DNA from: an uncultured Acetatifactor sp.
GTDB lineage: Bacteria > Bacillota > Clostridia > Lachnospirales > Lachnospiraceae
DNA: 56,585 bases
NCBI GenBank assembly: GCA_947594835.1
Contig: CANQEH010000018.1
Location: 1-56,585, forward strand
Reading direction: 5' to 3'
This document shows positions 40,688 through 49,664 of this stretch, piece after piece. Made by a program: the position numbers and the translations under genes. Position 1 is the first letter of the stretch. Each line of letters starts with the position of its first letter. The notes under the pieces are model-generated. The model had not been told where the DNA came from, did not search any database, and saw only the letters and a list, made by a program, of their open reading frames with translations.

Positions 40688-41126
40688 GGGCAGACAGGTA
40701 CATCTGGTCTGCGTGTTAAAAGGCGGCAGCTTCTTCATGTGCGAGCTGGCAAAGCGGATTACGGTGCCGGTATCTCTGGACTTTATGTCTGTGTCCAGCT
40801 ATGGCGGCGACACCAAGTCCAGCGGCGTGGTAAGGATTGTCAAGGATCTGGACGAGCCTTTACAGGGGAAGGACGTCCTCGTGGTGGAGGATATTGTGGA
40901 CAGCGGCAGGACGCTGAGCTATCTGCTGGAGATGTTAAAGGACAGAGGGCCGAAATCCCTGCGGCTCTGCACGCTCTTAGACAAGCCGGAGCGGCGTGTC
41001 ATCGATGTCAATGTGGACTATACGGGCTTTCAGATTCCCGATCAGTTTGTGGTCGGCTACGGTTTGGACTACGATCAGAAATACCGCAACCTGCCCTACA
41101 TAGGAATCGTGGAATTCGTGGATTAG
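40599..41126 (+). CDS. hpt: Hypoxanthine phosphoribosyltransferase
   Basis: A 175-residue purine salvage enzyme that makes IMP and GMP from hypoxanthine or guanine plus PRPP. The PRPP motif VLVVEDIVDSGRTLSYLLEM (about 91-110) is complete; CVLKGGSFFMCELA is the pyrophosphate loop, and the end, VVGYGLDYDQKYRNLPYIGI, is diagnostic for Hpt. GTG 40599 is preceded by GGAGG five bases upstream. The gene overlaps tilS by 89 bp, an unusually long overlap even for this conserved pair. Confidence 0.96.
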   Translation: MAERIKVLLSEEEVAERIRQIGEQISRDYEGRQVHLVCVLKGGSFFMCELAKRITVPVSLDFMSVSSYGGDTKSSGVVRIVKDLDEPLQGKDVLVVEDIVDSGRTLSYLLEMLKDRGPKSLRLCTLLDKPERRVIDVNVDYTGFQIPDQFVVGYGLDYDQKYRNLPYIGIVEFVD

Positions 41127-41141
41127 GAGGGGTTTGTTAAG

Positions 41142-42956
41142 TTGAGACAAAACGGAAGGGGATTTATTTCCTACTTTATCTTTATCATCGTGGTGCTGGT
41201 AGTGATGGGGTCGGTCAACCTGGTCACGAGAAAGAACGAGCGGGAGGACTACACGCAGGCCCAGCTGGTGGCCGACATGGAGGCGCAGCACATCGTCCAG
41301 ATCGAGCTGACGCCAAACAGCGAGACGCCTACGGGCCGTCTGGAGGTGTGGCTGACAGGCGGCGCCGAAAAACAGCTCTATGTGACGGACGTCCGGGAGG
41401 CGGAAGCTCTGGTGCGCTCTTACGGCTATGAGCCCATTGTCAACGACGTGCCCAGGGAGAGCTGGGTGCTGACCACGTTAGTTCCCATGCTGATCGTGCT
41501 GGCGGTGGGCGTGGTTTTGTTTATGATGGTCAACGCGCAGAACGCAGGGAACGGCAACGCCAAGATGATGAATTTCGGCCGGAGCCGGGCGAAGATGACC
41601 ATGGGCGACAAGACCATGAACTTTAAGCAGGTGGCGGGCTTAAAGGAGGAGAAGGAGGAGCTGGAGGAAATCGTAGATTTCTTAAAAGACCCTGGAAAGT
41701 ACACCCGGGTGGGGGCAAGGATCCCCAAGGGAGTGCTGCTGGAGGGCCCTCCCGGGACGGGTAAGACGCTGCTTGCCAAAGCGGTGGCGGGGGAGGCAAA
41801 CGTGCCGTTTTTCAGCATCTCCGGCTCAGACTTTGTGGAAATGTTCGTGGGCGTGGGGGCTTCCCGCGTCCGGGACTTGTTTGAGGAGGCAAAGAAAAAC
41901 GCTCCCTGTATCGTGTTTATCGACGAGATCGACGCGGTGGCAAGACGCCGGGGAACCGGAATGGGCGGCGGCCATGACGAGCGGGAGCAGACGTTGAACC
42001 AGCTCCTTGTGGAGATGGACGGCTTTGGCGTCAACGAAGGGATCATCGTCATGGCGGCTACGAACCGGGTGGACATTCTGGATCCGGCCATCCTGCGCCC
42101 CGGGCGCTTCGATCGGAAGGTGGCGGTGGGCACGCCGGATATCCGGGGCCGGGAGGAAATCTTAAAGGTACACGCAAAGAACAAGCCGCTGGCGGAAAAT
42201 GTGGATTTAAACCAGGTGGCCCAGACCACCGCAGGCTTTACCGGGGCAGATCTGGAGAACTTGATGAACGAGGCCGCCATCAACGCGGCCAAGGCGGGCA
42301 AGGTCTATGTGGCCCAGGACGACATCAACAGGGCGTTTATCAAGGTGGGCATCGGCGCCGAGAAAAAGAGCCGGGTTATCTCCGACAAGGAGAAACGCAT
42401 CACCGCCTACCACGAGGCTGGCCATGCAATTTTATTCCATGTGCTGCCGGATGTGGGCCCTGTGCATACGGTTTCTATCATCCCCACGGGGTCGGGCGCA
42501 GCAGGCTACACGATGCCTTTGCCGGAAAGAGACGAGATGTTTCTGACTAAGGGAAAGATGCTTCAGGATATCATGGTGTCCCTGGGCGGACGTATCGCGG
42601 AGGAGATCATCTTTCAGGATGTCACCACCGGAGCCTCCAGCGATATCAAGAAGGCCACCAAGGTGGCGAGGCGGATGGTGGCCCGGTACGGGATGTCCGA
42701 AAACGTCGGCGTCATCTGCTATGACGACGATGACGACGAAGTGTTTATCGGCAGGGATCTGGCCCATGCCAAGTCCCACTCCGAGGCTGTCTCCGGCCAG
42801 ATCGACAAAGAGGTAAAGGCCATTGTGGACGGCTGCTATGCCAAGGCCAAGGAGATCATCCTGAAGCACGAAAAAGTGCTCCACAGCTGTGCCAACCTGC
42901 TGTTGGAGAAGGAAAAGATCGGCAGGGAAGACTTTGAAGCGCTGTTTACGGTGTAA
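41142..42956 (+). CDS. ftsH: ATP-dependent zinc metalloprotease FtsH
   Basis: A 604-residue membrane AAA protease. Two helices ([17 protein letters not shown] and [17 protein letters not shown]) flank a short outside domain. The AAA part has Walker A GPPGTGKT (about 202-209), Walker B FIDEIDAV and the second region of homology ([20 protein letters not shown]). The zinc site is HEAGH at residues 424-428. The C-terminus is shorter than in E. coli (644). It degrades misassembled membrane proteins and short-lived regulators. Start TTG 41142 is nine bases behind GGAGGGG. Confidence 0.96.
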   Translation: MRQNGRGFISYFIFIIVVLVVMGSVNLVTRKNEREDYTQAQLVADMEAQHIVQIELTPNSETPTGRLEVWLTGGAEKQLYVTDVREAEALVRSYGYEPIVNDVPRESWVLTTLVPMLIVLAVGVVLFMMVNAQNAGNGNAKMMNFGRSRAKMTMGDKTMNFKQVAGLKEEKEELEEIVDFLKDPGKYTRVGARIPKGVLLEGPPGTGKTLLAKAVAGEANVPFFSISGSDFVEMFVGVGASRVRDLFEEAKKNAPCIVFIDEIDAVARRRGTGMGGGHDEREQTLNQLLVEMDGFGVNEGIIVMAATNRVDILDPAILRPGRFDRKVAVGTPDIRGREEILKVHAKNKPLAENVDLNQVAQTTAGFTGADLENLMNEAAINAAKAGKVYVAQDDINRAFIKVGIGAEKKSRVISDKEKRITAYHEAGHAILFHVLPDVGPVHTVSIIPTGSGAAGYTMPLPERDEMFLTKGKMLQDIMVSLGGRIAEEIIFQDVTTGASSDIKKATKVARRMVARYGMSENVGVICYDDDDDEVFIGRDLAHAKSHSEAVSGQIDKEVKAIVDGCYAKAKEIILKHEKVLHSCANLLLEKEKIGREDFEALFTV

Positions 42957-43041
42957 TACCACATTGTAAAAAACTGCCAAAAACACAATCCCCTTTTTGT
43001 TATATTTGTGAAATTTGGGAATAGCCAAACGGGGGAGACAA

Positions 43042-43050
43042 TGCTATGAT
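43042..43050 (+). promoter_or_regulatory. Extended -10 promoter element of the candidate small RNA
   Basis: TGCTATGAT (43042-43050) is an extended -10 (TGn plus TATGAT). No -35 matches well, as is common with this promoter class. A transcript would start near 43057. Confidence 0.45.
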
Positions 43051-43056
43051 AATCGT

Positions 43057-43149
43057 GTAACCCCCCAATACATCGTATAGTTTTTGCTATACCCCATAAG
43101 AGGTAATACCTTCTCTGAAGAGGACAGTCACCCCATGGCTGTCCTTTTT
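43057..43149 (+). ncRNA. Candidate small RNA with three C-rich patches
   Basis: About 93 nt between ftsH and the GH13 gene, bounded by an extended -10 and a terminator. It can fold into hairpin 1 (43075-43080 with 43087-43092, 6 bp), a small hairpin around 43101-43111 (AGGT/ACCT) and the terminator stem. C-rich patches lie at 43061-43066 (six C), 43092-43095 and 43131-43134, the last in the terminator loop. Firmicutes base-pairing RNAs often expose such C-rich motifs to pair with Shine-Dalgarno sequences. The next gene has its own promoter after the terminator, so this is not simply its leader. No known family was recognised. Confidence 0.45.
43121..43149 (+). terminator. Rho-independent terminator
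   Basis: A perfect 7-bp stem (43121-43127 with 43139-43145), an 11-nt loop holding CCCC, and a T-run. It ends the candidate small RNA; it could also catch ftsH transcripts, although the ftsH stop is 165 bp upstream. Confidence 0.75.
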
Positions 43150-43167
43150 ACCATACGAAAAAAGGTA

Positions 43168-43196
43168 TTGAACTGCGCACGGATTTTCGGTAAAAT
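43168..43196 (+). promoter_or_regulatory. Predicted sigma-A promoter of the GH13 gene
   Basis: TTGAAC at 43168-43173, a 17-bp spacer and TAAAAT at 43191-43196, located 51 bp upstream of GTG 43248 and after the small-RNA terminator. Confidence 0.5.
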
Positions 43197-43247
43197 TGAT
43201 GTGAATATAGGAAAAGCGCTGCGGGATGTTACCGTCAGGAGGCAGAC

Positions 43248-45368
43248 GTGGACGAAAAAATGGAATTTGAAAAGATAAAGCAGTTGGAACATAACTGCCA
43301 ATATATCGCAAATATGCGGCCAGTGTTCAACAGGAGGGCCCTTTTTACCGATACCACCGGGGAATATATCTCCCCAGAGGAGCCAAAGCCTTATGAATGG
43401 GTCACCATCCGTTTCCGCACAGCCAAAAACAACGTGGATCGTGTGGTTCTGGTCTGCCGGGATGAGTGTTATGTGATGGGCAAGGTGGAATCGGATCGAA
43501 ACTTTGACTATTACGCCCAGGCGGTTCAGCTTACAGACAAAAAGCTGACCTACCATTTTGAAGTACAGACAGGCCGGTTGAAGGGCTGCTACGACACCCG
43601 GGGCCTGGTACAGGTACAGGAAAAGAACGAATACTATGACTTTGCGATTATACCGGGCTTTGAGACGCCCCAGTGGGCAAAGGGCGCGGTGATGTACCAG
43701 ATTTATGTGGACCGTTTCTGCAACGGGGATCCCGGAAACGACGTTCTCACCGGGGAATACTGCTATATCGGGGAACCCGTGAACCGGGTGGAGGATTGGA
43801 CAAAACTCCCGGCCCAGATGGACGTCGGTCAGTTTTACGGCGGGGATCTGCAGGGCGTGCTGGACAAGATGGACTATCTGAAGGATCTGGGGGTGGAGGT
43901 GATCTATTTTAACCCGCTGTTCGTCTCTCCCTCCAACCACAAATACGACATACAGGACTACGATTATATCGACCCGCATTTCGGAAAGCTGGTCAGCGAC
44001 AAGGGCGAGCTGCTGAAGGAGGGACAACGGGACAATAAGGAAGCCACCCGGTACATTGACCGGGTGACCAACAGGGCAAATCTGGAGGCCGCCAACCAGC
44101 TTTTCATCCGGGTCGTGGAGGAAGCGCACAGAAGGGGCATGAAGGTCATTCTGGACGGCGTGTTCAACCACTGCGGTTCTTTCAACAAATGGCTTGACAG
44201 GGAGCGGATCTACGAAAACGCGGAAGGGTATGAAAAAGGCGCTTTTCTCAGCGCAGACAGCCCGTACCGCAGCTATTTCGATTTTTCGCGGCAGGACGGC
44301 TGGCCTTACAACAGTTCCTACGATGGCTGGTGGGGACACAATACGCTGCCGAAGCTCAACTATGAGGAGTCTTCGGAGCTGTTTGAATATGTGCTGCATA
44401 TCGCCAGGAAATGGGTGTCCGCGCCTTTTTGTGCGGACGGCTGGCGGCTGGACGTGGCGGCGGACTTAGGCCACAGCCAGGAGTACAACCACTATTTCTG
44501 GCAGGCATTCAGGAAGGCCGTGAAAGAGGCAAATCCGCAGGCCATCATTCTGGCGGAGCATTACGGGAATACCCGGGACTGGTTACAGGGAAACGAGTGG
44601 GACACGGTGATGAACTACGACGGTTTTATGGAGCCTGTGACCTGGTTTTTGACAGGCATGGAAAAGCACAGCGACGATTTCAGGGAAGACCTGCTGGGCA
44701 ACGCGGACAGCTTTTGGGGAGCCATGAAGCATCACGGGGCCAGTTTTACCATGCCGAGCTGGCAGGTGGCCATGAACCAGCTTTCCAACCACGACCACTC
44801 CCGGTTTCTGACCCGCACCAATCACAAGGTGGGGCGGATCAGCACCCTGGGCTCCCAGGCGGCGGAAGAAGACATCAACAAAGCGGTCTTTCGGGAGGCT
44901 GTGGTGATCCAGATGACCTGGATGGGAGCGCCTACCATTTACTATGGCGATGAGGCCGGACTTTGCGGCTTTACGGATCCGGACAGCAGGCGTACATATC
45001 CCTGGGGCCATGAGGACAGGGATCTGATTTCCTTCCACAAGGACATTATCCGCCTGCGGCGGGAGAACCCGGAGCTGCGCAGGGGTTCCATCAAATTTGT
45101 GGACAGCGGCTACAACTATCTGGCGTATGGGCGCTTCAACAGAAGCGGCCAGTGCGTCATTCTGGTGAACAACAACAATTACCCCATCACAAAGGCAGTA
45201 TACGTCTGGGATCTGGGGACGCCAAAATACGGCAGGATGAAGGTGCTTTTGTGGACTGACGAATACGGCTACAGCCTGGGCGGCAAGGACTACGAAGTGT
45301 CCGCCGGAAAGATCCTCATCGAACTTCCCAAAACCAGCGCCGTGATCTTAAAGTATGTGGAAAATTAA
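43248..45368 (+). CDS. GH13 alpha-amylase-family enzyme (neopullulanase / cyclomaltodextrinase-like)
   Basis: A 706-residue cytoplasmic alpha-glucan hydrolase. An N-terminal beta domain (about 25-125), like CBM34, precedes the barrel. The catalytic triad is Asp402 (DGWRLDVA), Glu437 (ILAEHYG) and Asp516 (LSNHDHSRF); region I is DGVFNHCG (303-310). MYQIYVDRFCNGD is typical for the neopullulanase/cyclomaltodextrinase branch. A C-terminal beta domain closes it. No signal peptide is seen, so it would act on imported maltodextrins or on storage glycogen. The start is GTG 43248 behind AGGAGG. No other starch genes are near it. Confidence 0.9.
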   Translation: MDEKMEFEKIKQLEHNCQYIANMRPVFNRRALFTDTTGEYISPEEPKPYEWVTIRFRTAKNNVDRVVLVCRDECYVMGKVESDRNFDYYAQAVQLTDKKLTYHFEVQTGRLKGCYDTRGLVQVQEKNEYYDFAIIPGFETPQWAKGAVMYQIYVDRFCNGDPGNDVLTGEYCYIGEPVNRVEDWTKLPAQMDVGQFYGGDLQGVLDKMDYLKDLGVEVIYFNPLFVSPSNHKYDIQDYDYIDPHFGKLVSDKGELLKEGQRDNKEATRYIDRVTNRANLEAANQLFIRVVEEAHRRGMKVILDGVFNHCGSFNKWLDRERIYENAEGYEKGAFLSADSPYRSYFDFSRQDGWPYNSSYDGWWGHNTLPKLNYEESSELFEYVLHIARKWVSAPFCADGWRLDVAADLGHSQEYNHYFWQAFRKAVKEANPQAIILAEHYGNTRDWLQGNEWDTVMNYDGFMEPVTWFLTGMEKHSDDFREDLLGNADSFWGAMKHHGASFTMPSWQVAMNQLSNHDHSRFLTRTNHKVGRISTLGSQAAEEDINKAVFREAVVIQMTWMGAPTIYYGDEAGLCGFTDPDSRRTYPWGHEDRDLISFHKDIIRLRRENPELRRGSIKFVDSGYNYLAYGRFNRSGQCVILVNNNNYPITKAVYVWDLGTPKYGRMKVLLWTDEYGYSLGGKDYEVSAGKILIELPKTSAVILKYVEN

Positions 45369-45372
45369 AAGG

Positions 45373-45402
45373 GCAGCCGTCCGGTGCAGACCGGGCGGCT
45401 GC
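45373..45402 (+). terminator. Stem-loop after the GH13 gene
   Basis: A near-perfect 12-bp GC-rich stem (45373-45384 with 45391-45402, one mismatch or wobble) with a 6-nt loop. The T-run is poor (CTTAG), so it is a terminator or mRNA 3' end protector with moderate support. Confidence 0.5.
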
Positions 45403-45504
45403 TTAGCCTGTGCGCCGATGGTGCAAAAATGATGCAATCCTGGGTTATACTTGTTCTATCCCGTCAGGAAGCAGCGTTTTTGGAGACAGTAAAAAGGAGA
45501 GCCT

Positions 45505-46602
45505 GTGAACAAAAGAAAATATTTTCCGATGCTGGCGGCCTGTGTATGCAGCCTGTGCCTGCGGCCATTGCAGGTTCTGGCTGCGGAAACGGAGACGTAC
45601 CGGCTGATACAGCTCTATCAGGAATATGAGGAACGCTTTGCGGCGATTGAGACCACGGCGGACATAGAAGCCCAGGGCTACACCCGGTTTGAGGAACAGT
45701 GCTTTGCTGTGGAGCTGGAATCCTTTGGGGGGAGGGAAGTCAATTTTATCCCCATCATGGACGACACCTATCACAGGATGGCCGTTTTGATCGCAGACGG
45801 CAGAGGGGACGTCCTTTACAAGACAGACCAACTGGAGGCCAACTACAAGTGGCTGGGCAAGCTGGAACAGCCAAACACTGGGATTGCTTCCGTTTCCTTC
45901 CAGGATCTGGACGGCAACGGGATGAAAGATATTGTCCTGATCGTTACCTGCGAGAATGATTCCGGGGACTACATGGGGCGGCCCTACAAGGTAGGGGACG
46001 TGCTGTTTGGGCGGGAGGGCGGCTTTTACCGGGACTGGCGTATCTCCGATAAGATCAACCGCTTCAGCATGAACAAGAGTATCCGCTTTATCACGGCCTA
46101 TGTGCGGGACGGAAACTCTACGGAAATCCTCTACACGGCGTCCACGCTGGATGAACTTCTGGAAAAGGGGTTCCAGATTTTCGAGGAGCAGAGCTATTAC
46201 CGGGAGTTTGAGAAGCAGGGGCGGCTCCTGGTGGCGCCGGGATATCTCCGGATGGGAGATTACAGCGTGTTTATGATCTATCTGGTAAACGAGCAGGGAA
46301 ACATTGTCTGGAGCTTCCAGCCCATGGGGGATTACGACAATATTTACGCGCTGAAGGGGATGGCCTGCAAGGATCTGGACGGGGACGGCATGAAAGACAT
46401 TCTGGTACTGGCCGCATACAGCTATGAGGGCCCGGAGGAGCAGCTGATGGTGGACACAAAGTGCCGCATCTATTACCAGCGGGCGGACGGTTTTGAAGAG
46501 GATACAGAGTTTGAAGAGGCTTATCTCTGCACGGACAAGGACAAGGTCAGCGAACTGGTAGACCGTGTCCGGGCGTACTGGGGGTGGACAAAGGAAGAAT
46601 GA
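45505..46602 (+). CDS. Exported protein of unknown function with FG-GAP/VCBS-like motifs (linked to a two-component system)
   Basis: A 365-residue protein with a signal peptide (basic start, PMLAACVCSLCLRPLQVLAA) but no lipobox. Two calcium-type repeat motifs, DLDGNGMKDIVLI (about 133) and DLDGDGMKDILVL (about 290), match the D-x-D/N-G-x-x-D core of FG-GAP/VCBS beta-propeller blades. So it is probably a secreted, partly propeller-like protein. It overlaps the response regulator by four bases, suggesting that it is part of the signalling pathway, for example as a ligand-binding partner of the sensor; that is inference. The start is GTG 45505 behind AAAGGAGA. Confidence 0.7.
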   Translation: MNKRKYFPMLAACVCSLCLRPLQVLAAETETYRLIQLYQEYEERFAAIETTADIEAQGYTRFEEQCFAVELESFGGREVNFIPIMDDTYHRMAVLIADGRGDVLYKTDQLEANYKWLGKLEQPNTGIASVSFQDLDGNGMKDIVLIVTCENDSGDYMGRPYKVGDVLFGREGGFYRDWRISDKINRFSMNKSIRFITAYVRDGNSTEILYTASTLDELLEKGFQIFEEQSYYREFEKQGRLLVAPGYLRMGDYSVFMIYLVNEQGNIVWSFQPMGDYDNIYALKGMACKDLDGDGMKDILVLAAYSYEGPEEQLMVDTKCRIYYQRADGFEEDTEFEEAYLCTDKDKVSELVDRVRAYWGWTKEE

Positions 46603-47252
46603 TCAAGATACTGATTGTAGACGATGAAAAACCGATCTGCGACCTGATCGATCTCAACCTGTCGGCGGCAGGCTATCAGTGCAGGGCAGTGCAGGATGGG
46701 CTGGAAGCCATTGATCTGATAGAGAAGGAAGCGTTTGATCTGATCCTGTTGGATATCATGCTGCCCGGCGCAGACGGCTATGACATCATGGAATACATAC
46801 GCCCCTTAAAAGTGCCCGTCATTTTTATCACGGCAAAGCATGAGGTAAGGGATAAGGTGAAAGGCCTGAAACTGGGGGCGGAGGACTATCTGGTGAAGCC
46901 CTTTGAGGTGGTGGAGCTGATGGCCCGGGTAGAAGTGGTGCTGCGGCGCTACAACAAGACGGAGAGCATCCTCACCGCAGGGGATGTGGTGGTGGATGTG
47001 GAAGCCAGGAAGGTGACCCGCGGCGGCAGGCCGGTGGTGCTGACCAACAAGGAATACGGTCTGCTGGTGCTGTTCATCCGCAACAAAAACATCGCCCTTT
47101 TCCGGGAAAGCCTGTACGAGAAAGTGTGGGGCGACGAATACCTGGCCGACAGCCGGACGCTGGATCTGCACGTCCAGAGGCTTAGGCGGAAAATGGGCTG
47201 GGAAGACAATCTGGTGGCGGTGTATAAGGTGGGCTATCGGCTGGAAATATAA
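46599..47252 (+). CDS. OmpR-family response regulator
   Basis: A 217-residue regulator. Receiver domain (1-115): acidic pocket VDDEKP, phosphoacceptor Asp in LILLDIMLPG (about residue 51), Thr in FITAKHE and Lys in LVKPFE. The winged-helix output domain (~125-217) shows LTNKEYGLLVLFIRNKNIAL and a recognition helix DSRTLDLHVQRLRRKM. Overall it looks like VanR/PhoP types. ATG 46599 overlaps the preceding gene (ATGA), so translation is probably coupled. The paired kinase starts 21 bp downstream. Confidence 0.93.
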   Translation: MIKILIVDDEKPICDLIDLNLSAAGYQCRAVQDGLEAIDLIEKEAFDLILLDIMLPGADGYDIMEYIRPLKVPVIFITAKHEVRDKVKGLKLGAEDYLVKPFEVVELMARVEVVLRRYNKTESILTAGDVVVDVEARKVTRGGRPVVLTNKEYGLLVLFIRNKNIALFRESLYEKVWGDEYLADSRTLDLHVQRLRRKMGWEDNLVAVYKVGYRLEI

Positions 47253-47273
47253 GGGCTTTCAGTTTGGAGAAAT

Positions 47274-48713
47274 ATGAAATTTTTGTATAAGATACTGCTG
47301 TGGACCATTATTATCATGGCCGCGGCTTTGGGCTTAAGCGGCTACTTTTTTGTGAATCAGGTGTTCCAGACGGCGCTGGCAAGGGAAGTCAAGCAGGCCA
47401 TGGACGACAGTAATATCCTGCGCTTTGCCTTCGAGACGGCGGCGCTGAACGTGCCAACCAGATACGACGTGCTGCAGGATTATGCCGTGCGGCAGATCGG
47501 GGCCAATCTGGAAAACAGCGGACAGGAAAATCTGCGCCTGGTGCGGCTCTCCGACGAGGGGAAGGCCCCGCTGTACGCCAGCGACGGTTTCACGGAGGAT
47601 CTGTCCCTGCTCTCGGAGATCGGGGAGGATATCGTCGTCTGGCAGATATTGGAGCAGGAAGGCCATTACTATATACAGACGGGCATCCCGGTGAAGGCGC
47701 TGGACAGAAACCTGTATCTGGAAACCATGGAGGACGTGACCCAGGTCTTTGACGAACGGGCCGCGGGCTTTGCCCTGTACAGGCAGGTGACGCTCATAAT
47801 ACTGTTTGCCTGCGCGGCGGTGATGTTCTTTATCTGTACCTGGCTGACCAAGCCCATCCGGCTGCTGGCAGCGGCCACGAAGCGGATGGCGGCGGGGGAG
47901 TACGGCTATCGGGCAAAGCAGGTCAGCAGCGACGAGCTGGGGCAGCTGACCCAGGATTTCAACAGCATGGCGAATGTGCTGGAAGGCACCATATGGGAAC
48001 TGCAGGAGGAGGTACGGGCCCGGGAGGACTTTATCGCGGCCTTTGCCCACGAGCTGAAGACGCCTCTGACCGCCATCATCGGCTATGCGGATCTGCTGCG
48101 CTCCAGAAAGCTGGACGAGGACAAGCACTTTATGTCGGCCAACTATATCTACACCGAGGGAAAGCGCCTGGAGAATATGTCCTTCAGGCTGCTGGACATC
48201 ATTGTCACCAAGCGGGAGCAGATCGAACCGCAGCCCATGGAGGCGGAGCTCTTCGGCAGATATCTGGAGGAGATGTCTGCGGGCATCGGGGGACAGAAGC
48301 TGAAGACGGATTTTGAGCCCGGCACGGTGTACGCGGAGGGAAACCTGATCAAATCGGTGCTCTTAAACCTGGTGGACAATGCCTGCAAGGCTTCCGCCCA
48401 GGACGGGGTGGTGGAAGTTTCCGGCAGGAACACAGAGACAGGCTATGCCATCCAGGTGAAGGACTACGGCGTCGGCATCCCGCAGACAGAGCTGAAAAAA
48501 GTCACCGAAGCCTTTTATATGGTGGACAAATCCCGCTCCAGAAGCCGTAACGGAGCCGGACTGGGGCTTGCGCTGTGCGTGGAGATCCTGCGGCTGCATC
48601 ACAGCCGTCTGCAGATAGAGAGCAAGGAGGGCCAGGGCACCTGCGTCGGTTTTGAACTGCCCGGCAGGCAGGCGGCAGAGCCCGCAAGACAAGGGGAAAC
48701 GGGATTGAAATGA
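47274..48713 (+). CDS. Sensor histidine kinase
   Basis: A 479-residue membrane kinase. Helix 1 (ILLWTIIIMAAALGLSGYFFV), an extracellular sensor of about 125 residues, and helix 2 (VTLIILFACAAVMFFICTWL) are followed by HAMP (~185-237), dimerisation domain with phospho-His259 (AHELKTPLTAIIGYA), and ATPase domain: N-box LVNLVDNACKAS-like LLNLVDNACKA, G1 DYGVGI, G2 NGAGLGLALC. The E next to H259 and the threonine after it fit a bifunctional kinase/phosphatase. Its 3' end overlaps the next exported protein by 4 bp. Confidence 0.93.
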   Translation: MKFLYKILLWTIIIMAAALGLSGYFFVNQVFQTALAREVKQAMDDSNILRFAFETAALNVPTRYDVLQDYAVRQIGANLENSGQENLRLVRLSDEGKAPLYASDGFTEDLSLLSEIGEDIVVWQILEQEGHYYIQTGIPVKALDRNLYLETMEDVTQVFDERAAGFALYRQVTLIILFACAAVMFFICTWLTKPIRLLAAATKRMAAGEYGYRAKQVSSDELGQLTQDFNSMANVLEGTIWELQEEVRAREDFIAAFAHELKTPLTAIIGYADLLRSRKLDEDKHFMSANYIYTEGKRLENMSFRLLDIIVTKREQIEPQPMEAELFGRYLEEMSAGIGGQKLKTDFEPGTVYAEGNLIKSVLLNLVDNACKASAQDGVVEVSGRNTETGYAIQVKDYGVGIPQTELKKVTEAFYMVDKSRSRSRNGAGLGLALCVEILRLHHSRLQIESKEGQGTCVGFELPGRQAAEPARQGETGLK

Positions 48714-49546
48714 TAAGAAAAAAGATCAGTTTACTGTTGCTGCCTTTGGCGGTGCTGACCGCCGGGCTGTCCATCTGGGGCCCGGAGGCTTTGGCGGTGT
48801 ACCGGGATAAGGCAATTGTCAACCAGATCCAGTCCCAGGAGACGGAGACGGGGACGGAAGGGTATCGGTATTCCCTGGGCAGCGACGAAAAACTCTATAT
48901 TCTGGCCAGATGCCTGAACAGTCAGGCGCAGGCGGAGAGCGTGCAGAACGCCCAGACCAGGGTGGATGTAAGCAGCCTGGACTATCAGGAACTGACGGGT
49001 TCCTATGCAATGGTGGTCAATCGGAAGGACTCAGAGGGCCAGCCTGTTTTGGAGGACAGCGGGATCGCGCTGTGCAGCCAGGGGATAGAGGAGCTTCTGG
49101 AGCTTGGCATCCTGCCCGGTCCTGTGGCGGAGCTGGACGGGCAGTCTTACAGCGCGGTGCTTTACTCGGCCATCGACGTGCCGGAACCCCGCAACAATGT
49201 GCTGGTGTGGAAGATTGCGCTGGACGAGGCGGCCAGGCCGGGGGCTGGCAGGGCAAACTGCCTGCTGGAGGCCTATGTGGATGCGGACACAGGGAAAATT
49301 TATGAGTTTTATGCAAGAACCCAGGTGTCGGAATGGGAGGAGATACACCCGGACGAGGTGATAGAGGCCTGGGCGGAGTATATGGGCCTGAGCAAGCCTC
49401 AGGAATATGAAGGCGCAAATCCCTTGGCGGAGACCACGCCGTATTTTAAGAAATACACCTTTGACGGGGTGGAGGACGGAAATACGGTGGTAACCATCGG
49501 GTTTTATGAGGGAGTCAACGAACTGTATCTGAAAATCTCCCGATAG
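48710..49546 (+). CDS. Exported protein of unknown function, linked to the two-component system
   Basis: A 278-residue protein with an N-terminal signal or anchor (LLLLPLAVLTAGLSIWG). The remainder is soluble; LLEAYVDADTGKIYEFYART looks like a PepSY-type strand pair, in which a D-x-x-TG-K turn is usual, but I cannot assign a family. The stop/start overlap with the kinase gene (ATGA) ties it to the signalling operon. It could be an outside modulator of the kinase, as YycH/YycI are for WalK, by analogy only. Confidence 0.6.
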   Translation: MIRKKISLLLLPLAVLTAGLSIWGPEALAVYRDKAIVNQIQSQETETGTEGYRYSLGSDEKLYILARCLNSQAQAESVQNAQTRVDVSSLDYQELTGSYAMVVNRKDSEGQPVLEDSGIALCSQGIEELLELGILPGPVAELDGQSYSAVLYSAIDVPEPRNNVLVWKIALDEAARPGAGRANCLLEAYVDADTGKIYEFYARTQVSEWEEIHPDEVIEAWAEYMGLSKPQEYEGANPLAETTPYFKKYTFDGVEDGNTVVTIGFYEGVNELYLKISR

Positions 49547-49664
49547 TTTGCAACTTTGATGGGAAAAAGATGGGATTTTTATGCCAAAAGGATGATGTTC
49601 TGACGGAGCCTTTCGCTATACTGCTTTTCACAGACGGCGGCAGCAGAAAGGAGCGGGTCAGGCG

